Part shown: positions 25,312 to 35,420 of the stretch, piece by piece
Position numbering within the stretch: position 1 is the first letter of the stretch
Layout: each line of letters starts with the position of its first letter
Source of the DNA: Gaetbulibacter sp. 4G1
Lineage (GTDB): Bacteria > Bacteroidota > Bacteroidia > Flavobacteriales > Flavobacteriaceae
Direction of reading: 5' to 3'
Length of the DNA: 64,000 nt
Assembly (NCBI RefSeq): GCF_002741945.1
Contig: NZ_MDVN01000024.1
Location: forward strand, 372,001 to 436,000
Notes under the pieces: generated by a model
What the model saw: only the letters and a program-made list of their open reading frames with translations
Database searches by the model: none
What the model was told of the DNA's origin: nothing
Translations under genes and position numbers: made by a program

Positions 25312-26331
25312 TTAATCAATATGAATTTTTCCGTTTATTTTACTAAGTGATTTTGGATCTCTTTTTTTTGTAAAAGCCAATATTTCTGATAGGATTGAAA
25401 TAGCAATTTCTTGTGGTGTTTCAGATCCAATATTAAGACCTGCCGGGCCATGAATTATATCTAAAAAATCATCCTCTACGTTTGGACAATATTCAATAAA
25501 TTGTGACAGCAAATCTTCTCTCCTTTTTACAGGTCCTAATACTCCAATATAATTTGGATTAGTATTTTTTAATGCTACCAAATATCGCAAATCGTTAGCA
25601 AAATTATGTGTCATTAAAACAATAGCTGTTTGGTTATCTATTAGTTTAGCATCAATTTGTTCTGGAGAAATAGCATAGAAGTTTTTGGCTCCAACAAAAT
25701 CTGAAATTGATTTAGCTTCTGATACTCCAGAAATAACTGTAATCTCCCAACCTGTTAAAGCTCCATATTTGCATAACTGGACAGCATCATGCTCTGCACC
25801 TATTATTATTAATTTAAAACATGGAGGCATATTTTGTTTAAAAACGGAAAGTGTGTGTTCTTTGGTTTTTACAATATTTTTTGAAATTGAAAATAAGTTA
25901 TTATTGATTTTTACTTGAGTCCCTATTCCAAAAATGACTCCTTCTTTTTTTTCAAAATATGATTGAATCACGAAATTATTTCTATTTTCTAAACATTTAT
26001 TAAAAGCATTTGTAAAAGATTCATTAGGGCGAAAGGGTTCAATTAAAATATACAAAACACCTTCGCAACCTAAACGATATCTACCATCGTAAGTCATTAT
26101 TTTTGCCTCATCTGTTTTAAAAACTGTCTCAGATTGTAGCAAAATTTCTTTTTCTACACAACCACCGCTCACCGCACCAATCATCTTTCCATTTTCAAGA
26201 ATAAGCATTCTTACTCCAGGTCTTCTATAGGAAGAACCATCTAGAGCAACAACAGATGCTAAAACAGATTTTATTCCTTGCGATTTTGCTATTAAAGCTT
26301 CTTCTACTATATTTTTAAATTCGTGTGTCAT
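25312..26331 (-). CDS. XdhC/CoxI family maturation protein
   Basis: XdhC-type proteins bind molybdenum cofactor, assist its sulfuration and deliver it to xanthine-dehydrogenase-family enzymes. The 339-residue protein has the N-terminal XdhC segments SSYRRPGVRMLI and GAVSGGCVEKEI and a C-terminal Rossmann-like half (GVLGPVKRREDLL, IHGPAGLNIGSETPQEIAISI). It lies eight bases after the large subunit gene it probably serves. Confidence 0.92.
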   Translation of the reverse strand: MTHEFKNIVEEALIAKSQGIKSVLASVVALDGSSYRRPGVRMLILENGKMIGAVSGGCVEKEILLQSETVFKTDEAKIMTYDGRYRLGCEGVLYILIEPFRPNESFTNAFNKCLENRNNFVIQSYFEKKEGVIFGIGTQVKINNNLFSISKNIVKTKEHTLSVFKQNMPPCFKLIIIGAEHDAVQLCKYGALTGWEITVISGVSEAKSISDFVGAKNFYAISPEQIDAKLIDNQTAIVLMTHNFANDLRYLVALKNTNPNYIGVLGPVKRREDLLSQFIEYCPNVEDDFLDIIHGPAGLNIGSETPQEIAISILSEILAFTKKRDPKSLSKINGKIHID

Positions 26332-26339
26332 GAAAGTTT

Positions 26340-28559
26340 CTAGCCAATAATCTTTTCTTCAACATTCATATTATTCATATATGGCTGCTTAGTGAGTCTT
26401 TTTCCTGTAGCGGCATAAATGGCGTTAGCTACTGCTGCTCCAATTGGAGGCAACGTAGGTTCTCCAAGACCAGTAGGGTTTTCAATGCTTTCGACAAAGT
26501 GCACATCGACTTCTGGAGTTTGTCCCATACGAATCAATTGATAACTATCAAAATTATCAGATTGAGGAACCCCTTTATTAAATGTTAGTTCACTATACAT
26601 AGCATGTCCAATTCCGTCAATAACACCTCCTTTTATTTGATTTAACGCTCCTAAAGGGTTTACAACAATTCCACAGTCTACTGCACAGGTTACTTTTTTT
26701 ACAATTGGCACTCCTTTGTCCATAATAATATCAGCAACCTCGGCTACATGTGTATTATGACAATAATACACAGAAAAGCCTTGATAAACCCCTTCTTTTG
26801 TATTACCCCAATTAGATTTATCTACCACCAATTTAATTACACCTTCTAATCGTTCTGGGTTATATTGAATGCGTTCATCACTGGTTCCTTTTACTTTCTG
26901 TAATAAATCAAGATGTAATTGAATACGATCTACCCCCATAACTCCTGCTAATTCATCAAAAAAGCTTTGTTCAGCACTAGCCAAAAAATTAGTATATGGT
27001 GCTCTCCATGCTCCAGTAGTAATATTACTTTTATAGTTAACTACATCTACTTGATAGTTTTCAACTGCTCCTGCTGGAAAAAAATTAGGAATTAGACCAT
27101 ACATATTACTATTAATTGCTGCTTCTTTTAAATGATAGCCTGTTAACTTCCCATCTTTTATTGATGCAGCAATTTTATATTTAATGGCAGGACGATAAAC
27201 CCCTGTACCCATATCATCCTCACGAGTAGAAATCATTTTTACTGGTTTACGAATGGCATTAGAAATTTCGGCTGCTTCATAAGCAAAATCGCCGTAAAGT
27301 CGTCGTCCAAAACCGCCACCCATTCTTGTCATTTCTACGTGAACATCATCTATATTTCTACCCAATAAATCTGACACAACAGTTGCCGCTGCTGCTGGAG
27401 TTTGAACTGGCCCTACCAAATGCACTTTTTCATCAGTGACATTTGCGAAAAAATTCATAGGTTCCATACAATTATGTGGCAAAAACGGAGATTCATAAGT
27501 ACGCTCCAAAACTTTATCAGCTTCAGCAAATGCTTTTTTAACATTTCCATCAGATCGCATTGTATTAAAGGTTTTCCCTTCTAACAACTCAATTAATGAT
27601 TTATCATGAAACTCAGTACTTTCCAAATTAGACTCTGTATTCCATACCGCTTTAATTGCTTTTTTTCCTTTTATGGCAGACCAAGTAGAATTTGCTATTA
27701 CAACTACCTTATCATTACTGTTTAGTCTTACTGACCAATTATTTTTTCCATCTTCAAAGTATTTCCTTACTTTCTCTCCAATTGTAATAACGTCTATTAC
27801 ACCAGGCATAGCTTTAGTAGCGGTTGCATCGAAAGATTCTAGCTTCAGACCGAAAGCGGGAGCTCTTAAAACTGAGGCATATACCATACCTTCTTCTTTA
27901 TAATCTAAACCAAAAAGAGGTTTACCTGTTGTAATTTTATCAATATCAACATTACTAATACTTTTCCCAATTATTGTAAAATTCTTTGGATCTTTTAACT
28001 TAACACCTTCTGGAACTTCTAATACTGCGGCTTCTTTAACCACGTCTCCATAACTTAACGTTTCACCTTTAGCATTTGTAATATTACCCAATTTAGCTGT
28101 ACATTCTGAAGCATCTACACCCCATTTAGCCGCCGCAGCATTTATTAACATTTGCTTTGCTGTTGCTCCTGTTTGTCTTAATGGCTCCCATCCAAATCTA
28201 ATAGATTGACTTCCTCCAGCAACTTGACGCTGATAATTTTTAGTGTCTAAAACTCCTTGTTGAACATATACATCGTCCCATGGCACATCCAACTCTTCGG
28301 CTATAATCATAGGCATTGAAGTTTTTACGCCTTGTCCAATTTCTGGGTTTGGTGAAAATATAGTGACTTTACCTTCGTCTGATATTTTTATAAATGCGTT
28401 AAAATCGTTAAAATTTAGTTTACTAATGTCTATTGGTGGTACTACATCTTGCTTACAAGCGTTAAATAAGTTAAACCCTATTAACATCCCACCACTTGCA
28501 AGTGTAGATGTTTTTAAGAAAGATCTTCTGCTAAATGTAATTTGTTTTGAAGTTTTCAT
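26340..28559 (-). CDS. Molybdopterin-binding large subunit, isoquinoline 1-oxidoreductase/aldehyde dehydrogenase type
   Basis: The 739-residue protein belongs to the xanthine dehydrogenase superfamily (IorB-like). A Tat signal (SRRSFLKTSTLASGG) opens it, so it acts in the periplasm. Cofactor-binding segments include NPEIGQGVKTSMP, GGSQSIRFGWEPLR and GGGFGRRLYGDF. The catalytic glutamate is likely in GLGEPTLPPIGAAVANA near the C-terminus. The [2Fe-2S] partner is encoded just upstream. The substrate is unknown; aldehydes or N-heterocycles are typical. No cytochrome subunit is encoded nearby, so its electron acceptor is unclear. Confidence 0.9.
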   Translation of the reverse strand: MKTSKQITFSRRSFLKTSTLASGGMLIGFNLFNACKQDVVPPIDISKLNFNDFNAFIKISDEGKVTIFSPNPEIGQGVKTSMPMIIAEELDVPWDDVYVQQGVLDTKNYQRQVAGGSQSIRFGWEPLRQTGATAKQMLINAAAAKWGVDASECTAKLGNITNAKGETLSYGDVVKEAAVLEVPEGVKLKDPKNFTIIGKSISNVDIDKITTGKPLFGLDYKEEGMVYASVLRAPAFGLKLESFDATATKAMPGVIDVITIGEKVRKYFEDGKNNWSVRLNSNDKVVVIANSTWSAIKGKKAIKAVWNTESNLESTEFHDKSLIELLEGKTFNTMRSDGNVKKAFAEADKVLERTYESPFLPHNCMEPMNFFANVTDEKVHLVGPVQTPAAAATVVSDLLGRNIDDVHVEMTRMGGGFGRRLYGDFAYEAAEISNAIRKPVKMISTREDDMGTGVYRPAIKYKIAASIKDGKLTGYHLKEAAINSNMYGLIPNFFPAGAVENYQVDVVNYKSNITTGAWRAPYTNFLASAEQSFFDELAGVMGVDRIQLHLDLLQKVKGTSDERIQYNPERLEGVIKLVVDKSNWGNTKEGVYQGFSVYYCHNTHVAEVADIIMDKGVPIVKKVTCAVDCGIVVNPLGALNQIKGGVIDGIGHAMYSELTFNKGVPQSDNFDSYQLIRMGQTPEVDVHFVESIENPTGLGEPTLPPIGAAVANAIYAATGKRLTKQPYMNNMNVEEKIIG

Positions 28560-28579
28560 TTTATGATTGATATTTAGGT

Positions 28580-29041
28580 TTAACTTAGTTTCTCTGATGC
28601 AACCTTAACAGCTTTTTCAATGCTATTGTACGAAGCACATCTGCAAATATTACCATGCATAGCATTTCGTATTTCAGAGCTGCTAGGGCTAGGGTTTCTT
28701 TTTAAAAATGCTGAAGCTGTCATTATTTGCCCTGATTGGCAATAACCACATTGCGGAACATCAATATCTTTCCAAGCTTCTTGAACTGGATGATTACCAT
28801 TTTCAGAAAGCCCTTCAATAGTCGTAATATTCAGACCTTCGGCTTGCGATATTTGAAGTAAACAACTTCGGGTAGCTACACCATCTACATGCACTGTACA
28901 AGCGCCACATTGACCAATACCACAGCCGTACTTTGTGCCCACTAAATTTATCTGGTCTCTTAACACCCAAAGTAAAGGCGTATCCATATCTGCCTCAACA
29001 GCATGGGTTTCGTTATTAATTTTTAAATTGAATGTTGGCAT
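28580..29041 (-). CDS. [2Fe-2S] small subunit, IorA-type
   Basis: The 153-residue protein has the plant-type ferredoxin motif CGCGIGQCGAC and a second cluster in the C-terminal helical domain (CGYCQSGQ ... GNICRC). This two-cluster layout is standard for small subunits of xanthine-dehydrogenase-type enzymes. No signal peptide is present; it is probably carried through the Tat system with the large subunit. It heads the iorA-iorB-xdhC-mocA-fhs run. Confidence 0.93.
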   Translation of the reverse strand: MPTFNLKINNETHAVEADMDTPLLWVLRDQINLVGTKYGCGIGQCGACTVHVDGVATRSCLLQISQAEGLNITTIEGLSENGNHPVQEAWKDIDVPQCGYCQSGQIMTASAFLKRNPSPSSSEIRNAMHGNICRCASYNSIEKAVKVASEKLS

Positions 29042-29169
29042 AATTATTTATTTAAGTAAAAGAATTTTAGAATTCTCTTAAAAAGTACAAAAAAATAAAA
29101 GCTATTTTTACGGATAGTTATTTTTTTAACATGGTTTTAATAAAGTTAAATGTATTTTAAAATTAAAAG

Positions 29170-30639
29170 ATGATAAATACAAAACGCATAGGACTGTTTC
29201 TGGGTCCTATTTTTTATATATTAATTCGACTCTTTTTTGCTCCAGATGGATTATCAGATGAAGCCAATGGTGTTTTAGCTTCTACTGCTTGGATCGCTAT
29301 TTGGTGGATTACTGAAGCAATTCCAATTGCAGCAACTGCTTTACTACCTATTGTATTATTTCCACTTTCTGGAAGTTTAGATATTACATCAACTACGACC
29401 TCATTCGGACATAAATATGTGTTTCTATATCTTGGTGGGTTTATCATTGCTATTGCTATTGAAAAATGGAATTTGCATAAAAGAATTGCTTTAAACATCA
29501 TTAATCTTATTGGTTCAAACATTAAAAAAATTATCCTTGGTTTTATGATAGCTACTGCATTTTTGTCAATGTGGATATCTAATACTGCCACTTCAGTTAT
29601 GATGTTACCCATTGGAATTGCTATTATTAAACAATTAAAAGATAATCCTGAAACTGCTGAAGATGAAAACTTAATTTTTGGAAAGGCTTTAATGCTTGCT
29701 ATTGCATATAGTGCATCAATTGGTGGTTTAGCAACCATTATTGGCACACCGCCAAACTTAGTTTTAGCTGGTGTTGTTTCTGAAATTTATAGTTATGAAA
29801 TAACTTTTTTGCAATGGTTTATATTTGGGTTTCCAATTTCAATTATTTTGCTAATAATATGTTGGAAATATTTGACTTCATTCGCGTTTTCATTTAAACA
29901 ACAAGAGTTCCCTGGAGGGAAACAGGAAATTAAGCGCTTACTAACTTCACTTGGAAATATGTCCTACGAAGAAAAATTAGTATCTATTATTTTTGCATTA
30001 ACAGCTTTTTGTTGGATTACACGATCTTTTTTACTACAAAAAATATTTCCTCAAATAGACGATACTATCATTGCCATATTATTTGCTTTAATACTTTTTT
30101 TAATTCCGTCTAAATCAAAACATAAAAAATTGATTTCTTGGAAGGACACGCAAAATTTACCTTGGGGTATCATTCTGTTATTTGGCGGAGGCATGGCACT
30201 TGCAAAGGGTTTTGAAACCACGGGATTAGCTTTGTGGATTGGTAATCAAATGACTTCATTTGCTGGTTTAAATACTTTCTTTTTAGTTTTACTTATTATT
30301 ACTGCTGTAAATTTTTTAACCGAAATTACGTCAAACCTTGCCACAACTGCAATGCTTCTGCCCGTATTAGCCCCTATGGCTTTAAGTATAGACATACACC
30401 CATTTATACTAATGGTTAGCGCAACAGTTGCTGCGTCGTGTGCTTATATGTTGCCAGTTGCAACGCCACCAAATGCAGTAGTTTTTGGGTCTGGTTACTT
30501 GAAAATTCCAGATATGGTAAATAAAGGCTTCTTTATGAATATAATTTCAATTATAATCTTAACTCTTTTTGTATACTTTTTACTCCCAGAATTATGGAGC
30601 ATTGTAATTGAAGGTTTTCCTGAACAACTTAGAAATTAA
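29170..30639 (+). CDS. DASS-family sodium/dicarboxylate or anion symporter
   Basis: The 489-residue polytopic protein matches the SLC13/DASS family. It carries the paired motifs SNTATSVMMLPIG and TSNLATTAMLLPV, which form the sodium and carboxylate sites, and about twelve hydrophobic segments. Likely substrates are succinate, malate, citrate or sulfate. It is divergent from the iorA operon. Its stop overlaps the stop of the convergent hydrolase gene within TTAA. Confidence 0.9.
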   Translation: MINTKRIGLFLGPIFYILIRLFFAPDGLSDEANGVLASTAWIAIWWITEAIPIAATALLPIVLFPLSGSLDITSTTTSFGHKYVFLYLGGFIIAIAIEKWNLHKRIALNIINLIGSNIKKIILGFMIATAFLSMWISNTATSVMMLPIGIAIIKQLKDNPETAEDENLIFGKALMLAIAYSASIGGLATIIGTPPNLVLAGVVSEIYSYEITFLQWFIFGFPISIILLIICWKYLTSFAFSFKQQEFPGGKQEIKRLLTSLGNMSYEEKLVSIIFALTAFCWITRSFLLQKIFPQIDDTIIAILFALILFLIPSKSKHKKLISWKDTQNLPWGIILLFGGGMALAKGFETTGLALWIGNQMTSFAGLNTFFLVLLIITAVNFLTEITSNLATTAMLLPVLAPMALSIDIHPFILMVSATVAASCAYMLPVATPPNAVVFGSGYLKIPDMVNKGFFMNIISIIILTLFVYFLLPELWSIVIEGFPEQLRN

Positions 30640-31598
30640 CCCAATAAGCTAACAAACTGCAAAGCTTGCCTTTCGTTATAATAGATATTCTTTTTATCAA
30701 CAAATCCAACATGTCCACCATGGTTTGGCATTTCTAAATAAAGATTTGGGTTTTCTTTAGCTTCTTTTACAGGATAGCATTCTGGTGATAAAAACGAATC
30801 GTTAAGGGCATTTATAATTAAAGTTGGTGTTTTTATATTTTTAAGAAATTGTAGACTACTGCACTTTTCGTAATAATCAAATGCATCCTTAAAGCCATGT
30901 GCTTTAGAGGTATAAACATTATCAAAATCTAGTAAAGTATTAATAGACTTAACTGTTCTAACATTTAGTATATCAGGAAATTGCAATTGCTTAATTTTCA
31001 ACTTAGAAATTAGATGTTTTTTAAATCTGTCGTGGTATAATATATTTTTAAATGTATGTAATTCATTTGAAGAACCTTTTAAATAACAAGGTACGGAAAT
31101 TGCTATAGCTGCTTTAATCTGTTTTGGAATATCATTACCTTCCCCTAGATATTTTAAAATAACATTACCACCAAGGCTGAATCCTTTTAAATATATTTCT
31201 GAATATTGTTTAGTTGAAGTTATATATTGAATAATTTCAACTAAATCATCTGTAGCACCAGAATGATAACTTCTATATCTTAGATTATCTTCTCCACTAC
31301 AACCTCTGAAATTTACACAAACGGCATCTACAGAATTTTCATTAAACAATTTTGCAGTACCTGTCATATAAGGCCGTTGTCCATTTCCTTCTAGCCCATG
31401 TAATAAAACAATAAGTTTATTGCTTTTTTCTTTTGAAAAACTCCAATCTAAGTCTATAAAATCGTCGTCGTTTAAAATGATGCGTTCTCGCTCCTGATTT
31501 AACTCTTTTACACGTCTTATTAAACCGGAAAAAACAGTAGAAACAAATCCCTTTTTAAAGTAAAATGATGGCTTGTAGGTAGACTCTTTAATGGGCAT
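30636..31598 (-). CDS. Alpha/beta hydrolase, YheT-like
   Basis: The 320-residue protein has the YheT/ABHD-type pattern: LHGLEGNGQRPYM, oxyanion-side NFRGCSGEDN, nucleophile elbow GFSLGGNV, an acid in NALNDSFLSPE and the catalytic histidine in NHGGHVGF. It is probably a cytoplasmic esterase of unknown substrate. It converges on the DASS transporter with overlapping stops. Confidence 0.88.
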   Translation of the reverse strand: MPIKESTYKPSFYFKKGFVSTVFSGLIRRVKELNQERERIILNDDDFIDLDWSFSKEKSNKLIVLLHGLEGNGQRPYMTGTAKLFNENSVDAVCVNFRGCSGEDNLRYRSYHSGATDDLVEIIQYITSTKQYSEIYLKGFSLGGNVILKYLGEGNDIPKQIKAAIAISVPCYLKGSSNELHTFKNILYHDRFKKHLISKLKIKQLQFPDILNVRTVKSINTLLDFDNVYTSKAHGFKDAFDYYEKCSSLQFLKNIKTPTLIINALNDSFLSPECYPVKEAKENPNLYLEMPNHGGHVGFVDKKNIYYNERQALQFVSLLG

Positions 31599-31633
31599 TA
31601 TAGAAATACTCTAAAAAGTTTTTTATGATAAGG

Positions 31634-32272
31634 TTAATATGTATTAATTAGAATTACACCATTTGCACCTCTTGAACCGTATGCAGCACATTCTGGTCCT
31701 TTTAAAACGGATACTGATTTTATTTCATTAGGATTTATAGTATCAATGTTTCTAATTGGAGATTTATTTACTACAAAAAGAGGAGCTGTATTACTTCGTA
31801 AGCTTGTTATACCTCTAACAAGAATTTCATTATTTCCACTAACCCTAACACCACTTACACGATCTCTAAAATAATCATATATAGTATTATATACTCTGTT
31901 GGCAGCAATAGCCCTTTTTGGCTTTTTTTTATAAATTGTGTAATTGAATTTATCTTTTGTCAAACTACTCTTGTCAAAAACAAAATTAATTTTATTCTCA
32001 TTCTCATATAATACCTCTTCAACTCCATAAGTAGATGACAATACTGATACTTTATTAGGTGCCTTTTTTAATCTAATTTTATAATAACCTTTAGAATTTG
32101 TTTTTTTATTGGTTATTACTCCATCGATAAAAATTGAAACATTAGCAATAGGCTTATTTAATGAGTCTTTAACAAACCCATAGATAATCGTTTTTTTATT
32201 ATTTTTTTGAGCATTTATATTTAGCATAAAAAAGCTTAATACAAATAACATTATAGTACATTTAAATTTCAT
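31634..32272 (-). CDS. Stand-alone carboxypeptidase-regulatory/TonB-plug domain protein
   Basis: The 212-residue secreted protein has a signal peptide (residues 1-21, ending in INAQ). A CarboxypepD_reg-like beta domain follows (about 27-90), then a plug-like domain with VSGVRVSGNNEILVRGITSLRSN and the GSRGANGVILINTY end typical of SusC-type receptor plugs. No beta-barrel follows, because the frame ends just after the plug. Such short plug proteins recur in Bacteroidota and are not necessarily broken genes; the stop is followed by unrelated genes, with no barrel remnant. Function unknown. Confidence 0.8.
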   Translation of the reverse strand: MKFKCTIMLFVLSFFMLNINAQKNNKKTIIYGFVKDSLNKPIANVSIFIDGVITNKKTNSKGYYKIRLKKAPNKVSVLSSTYGVEEVLYENENKINFVFDKSSLTKDKFNYTIYKKKPKRAIAANRVYNTIYDYFRDRVSGVRVSGNNEILVRGITSLRSNTAPLFVVNKSPIRNIDTINPNEIKSVSVLKGPECAAYGSRGANGVILINTY

Positions 32273-32310
32273 ATCGCATAATTTTTTAATCTTTTAAAGA
32301 TACAAATAAT

Positions 32311-33933
32311 TTAATTATACTCTAAAGATGTGAACTTAAAGTTTGTACCATTAAATAACCCTTTGTCACTAAGTTTTAAAGATGGAATTACCAATAATGC
32401 CATAAACGATAACGTCATGTAAGGTGCGTTCAATTTTGAGCCCAACTCTTTTGCTAAATTATCTAACTTTGCATAGTGTTTTCCAATAGTATCGCCATCT
32501 TTATCACTCATTATACCAGCTACAGGTAATGGTACTACTTCTTCTTTATAGTTTGAAACGGCGCAAATGCCTCCCTCATTTTCTATAATCAAATTAACTG
32601 CTCTACAAATTGCTTCATCTGAGGCTCCAACAGCAATTATATTATGAGAATCGTGACCAACAGACGATGCAATAGCTCCTTCATGTAATCCAAAATTTTT
32701 GATGAATGCAATCGCTGGTTGTTGATTTTCATAACGATTTACAACTGACATTTTTAAAATATCCTTTTCAATATTCGAAATTATATTTTTATTTTCAATT
32801 AAAGCATCTTCTCGTAATTCATTTGTAACTAATTGCCCTTCTAAAGCTTCAATAACTCTTATTTGTTTTGCTGAAGATTCAAATCTAAAATCTGAAATTT
32901 TCTTTTTATCACAATTGAAATTATTTAATATTTCAAAAGGAACTGGTTTTATCAAAGATTCTCCATTATCATAAACCAATTCACCATTTACATAAGTTTG
33001 AAGCGTTTTGAAGTCATACATATCTTCAACTATAATACAATCAGCAAAATCGCCTTCTTGTAACAAGCCTACATCTAAATTATAATGCTTTACTGGGTTT
33101 ACACAAGCTACTTGTAAAACTTTAAACACATCAATACCTTTTGTAACAGCTCTAACACAAAGCTTATTAATATGGCTGATTATTAAATCGTCTGGATGTT
33201 TATCGTCACTACAAAACATCATGTTTTCAAAATGCTCTGGAAGCAAATCAATTAAAGCTTCAAAATTTTTGGCAGCACTACCTTCACGTATTAAAACTTT
33301 CATACCTTTTTGAAGTTTTTCTAATCCTTCTTCATATGTAAAACACTCATGATCTGTAGATATTCCAGCATTAATATATTTACTAATTTCGTTTCCTCTT
33401 ACACCAGGAGCGTGTCCATCAACAGGTTTATTGTAATATTTTGCCCAAGCTATCTTTTTCATGACTTCTTCATCATCAAACAAAACCCCTGGATAGTTCA
33501 TCATTTCTGCTAAATATTTGATGTCTGGATTTTCGAGCAGTTTCTTAATATCATCTGAATCTATAACAGCTCCAGCTGACTCATATGCAGTTGCTGGCAC
33601 ACAAGATGGTGCTCCAAAATTGAATTTAAATGGTGTTTGTTTGCCATTTTCAATCATAAACTCAACACCTTCAATTCCCAAAACATTAGCAATTTCATGC
33701 GGATCAGAAACTGTCGCTATTGTACCATGCGTTACTGCTAAGCGAGCAAATTCACTTGGCACCAACATAGAGCTTTCAATATGAATATGTGCATCAACAA
33801 AGCCAGGAAGAATATAATGATTTACGTTATGATCTTTTTCTATAATAGACTTGATTTTTCCGCTTTCAATATAGATTTCACCTTTATAAATTCGTTTATT
33901 TTGTATATCAACTATGTTTCCTTGTAGTTTCAA
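32311..33933 (-). CDS. ade: Adenine deaminase
   Basis: The enzyme converts adenine to hypoxanthine for purine salvage. The 540-residue amidohydrolase has the metal-binding [10 protein letters not shown], the GHAPGVRG and [12 protein letters not shown] segments and the C-terminal [11 protein letters not shown] segment specific to Ade. Length is usual for the family (540-600). It follows tilS on the same strand after 52 bases. Confidence 0.95.
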   Translation of the reverse strand: MKLQGNIVDIQNKRIYKGEIYIESGKIKSIIEKDHNVNHYILPGFVDAHIHIESSMLVPSEFARLAVTHGTIATVSDPHEIANVLGIEGVEFMIENGKQTPFKFNFGAPSCVPATAYESAGAVIDSDDIKKLLENPDIKYLAEMMNYPGVLFDDEEVMKKIAWAKYYNKPVDGHAPGVRGNEISKYINAGISTDHECFTYEEGLEKLQKGMKVLIREGSAAKNFEALIDLLPEHFENMMFCSDDKHPDDLIISHINKLCVRAVTKGIDVFKVLQVACVNPVKHYNLDVGLLQEGDFADCIIVEDMYDFKTLQTYVNGELVYDNGESLIKPVPFEILNNFNCDKKKISDFRFESSAKQIRVIEALEGQLVTNELREDALIENKNIISNIEKDILKMSVVNRYENQQPAIAFIKNFGLHEGAIASSVGHDSHNIIAVGASDEAICRAVNLIIENEGGICAVSNYKEEVVPLPVAGIMSDKDGDTIGKHYAKLDNLAKELGSKLNAPYMTLSFMALLVIPSLKLSDKGLFNGTNFKFTSLEYN

Positions 33934-33985
33934 ATTACTATTTAATTTTTGAGTGAATCACTTATTTTGTGCCTAGTATAACAAC

Positions 33986-35296
33986 TTATTTTAATTCTAT
34001 TTTAAGAATATGCTTAGTGGCTTCGGTTACTTTAAATCTATTATCTGCGCGCCGGTTAATTACCCAAACAATATCTTTTCCAGAACATAGTACCCAAACA
34101 TTTTCTTTATCAAAAAGTGAAATCTTTTCATCTTTAAAATATTTACTTAGCTTCTTTTTACCTATCATTCCTAATGGGTAAAAAACATCTCCTTCCTCCC
34201 ATTTTCGAATGGTTAAAGGAAAATTTAATTTATCTTTATCTACATAAACTGTATTGCTCAAATTTTCTACTATCGAATCAATTTTATTGAAAATTAAAGC
34301 CCCAAAAGGAGTTTCAATTTTATTATCAAGATTTAAGATTTTAATCGGTTTATAGCTTTCGGAAGTAATTTCAGTTAATAATAAAAATGTCCTGTCTTTT
34401 AATAAACGATGAGTATTTGAAAAAACTTGTTTTCCAGATTGGGCATCTAAAAGGTTCTCTACATCACCCCATTCGGTAAAGTTGTAATCTTTTAAAAATT
34501 CAAACAAATAAGCCTTGGGTTTACTTAGTTTTTTAATCTTAGAAATATCAAAAGATATAGACTGCGAATCCGTTTGATTAACTATATCTGTAAAAACATC
34601 TTCAATTCGATCTTCAATAATAAGTTTTGAGTTTTTTAAATAAGCCTGTGTTTTATTAAAATTTTGTAATAATTGAGGATTAATTTCTTTTAAAATTGGA
34701 ATTACATCGTGTCTCAATTTGTTTCTCAAATATTTGGTTGAAATGTTACTGCTATCCTCTCTCCATTTTAGATTATTATCTTTTGCATAGGTTTCAATTG
34801 CTTCTCTAGAAAACAGCAATAACGGCCTTACTAATTTATCATTAATAACTGGAATTCCTGATAAACCATCTAAACCTGTACCACGAGATAAATTAATTAA
34901 AAATGTTTCTAAATTATCATCGGCATGATGTGCCGTTAAAACATAATCAAATTGCAATTGTGCCGCTAACTCTTCAAACCAATTATAGCGCAACTCACGA
35001 GCTGCCATTTGTATAGATAGTTTGTTTTTTTTAGCATAATTTTCGGTATCAAAGCTTTCAATAAAAACTTCTAAATCTAAATCTTCAGCTAACTGCAATA
35101 TAAAATTTTCATCACTATCACTTTCTTCACCTCTCAAATTAAAATTACAATGTACTAGAGCTATATTCAAACCAAATTGGTGACATAAATGCATTAAAAC
35201 CACGCTATCTAATCCGCCAGATATGGCAACAAGTAGTTTGCTTTCTTTTAAGATCGAAAAATTATTTTTTATATGACTTTTAAATTGCTCTAGCAT
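33986..35296 (-). CDS. tilS: tRNA(Ile)-lysidine synthetase TilS
   Basis: TilS attaches lysine to C34 of tRNA-Ile so that it reads AUA. The PP-loop motif SGGLDSVVLMHL lies near residue 27, followed by HCNFNLRGEESD and TAHHADDNLETFLINLSRG. The open frame begins 12 codons upstream at 35332, but the leading residues do not resemble TilS; the ATG at 35296 (MLEQFKSH) fits the family start. The final size is 436 residues. It is an essential housekeeping gene. Confidence 0.95.
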   Translation of the reverse strand: MLEQFKSHIKNNFSILKESKLLVAISGGLDSVVLMHLCHQFGLNIALVHCNFNLRGEESDSDENFILQLAEDLDLEVFIESFDTENYAKKNKLSIQMAARELRYNWFEELAAQLQFDYVLTAHHADDNLETFLINLSRGTGLDGLSGIPVINDKLVRPLLLFSREAIETYAKDNNLKWREDSSNISTKYLRNKLRHDVIPILKEINPQLLQNFNKTQAYLKNSKLIIEDRIEDVFTDIVNQTDSQSISFDISKIKKLSKPKAYLFEFLKDYNFTEWGDVENLLDAQSGKQVFSNTHRLLKDRTFLLLTEITSESYKPIKILNLDNKIETPFGALIFNKIDSIVENLSNTVYVDKDKLNFPLTIRKWEEGDVFYPLGMIGKKKLSKYFKDEKISLFDKENVWVLCSGKDIVWVINRRADNRFKVTEATKHILKIELK

Positions 35297-35420
35297 GTTT
35301 TCAAATATACAACATTGACCATTTATATACACAACTTATACTTAGAGAACAATGACAAAAATCATATTTAAAAATTATGCTTTTAGTAACTTTAAAGTAT
35401 TAATTTAATACATAAAAGTT

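Noticed and set aside
29214-29747. 177-codon minus-strand frame opposite the DASS transporter
   Set aside because: Hydrophobic shadow of a membrane-protein gene; the plus-strand frame carries the family motifs.
31634-32272. Truncated TonB receptor pseudogene
   Set aside because: No barrel remnant follows and the frame ends neatly after the plug; similar stand-alone plug proteins are known in the phylum.
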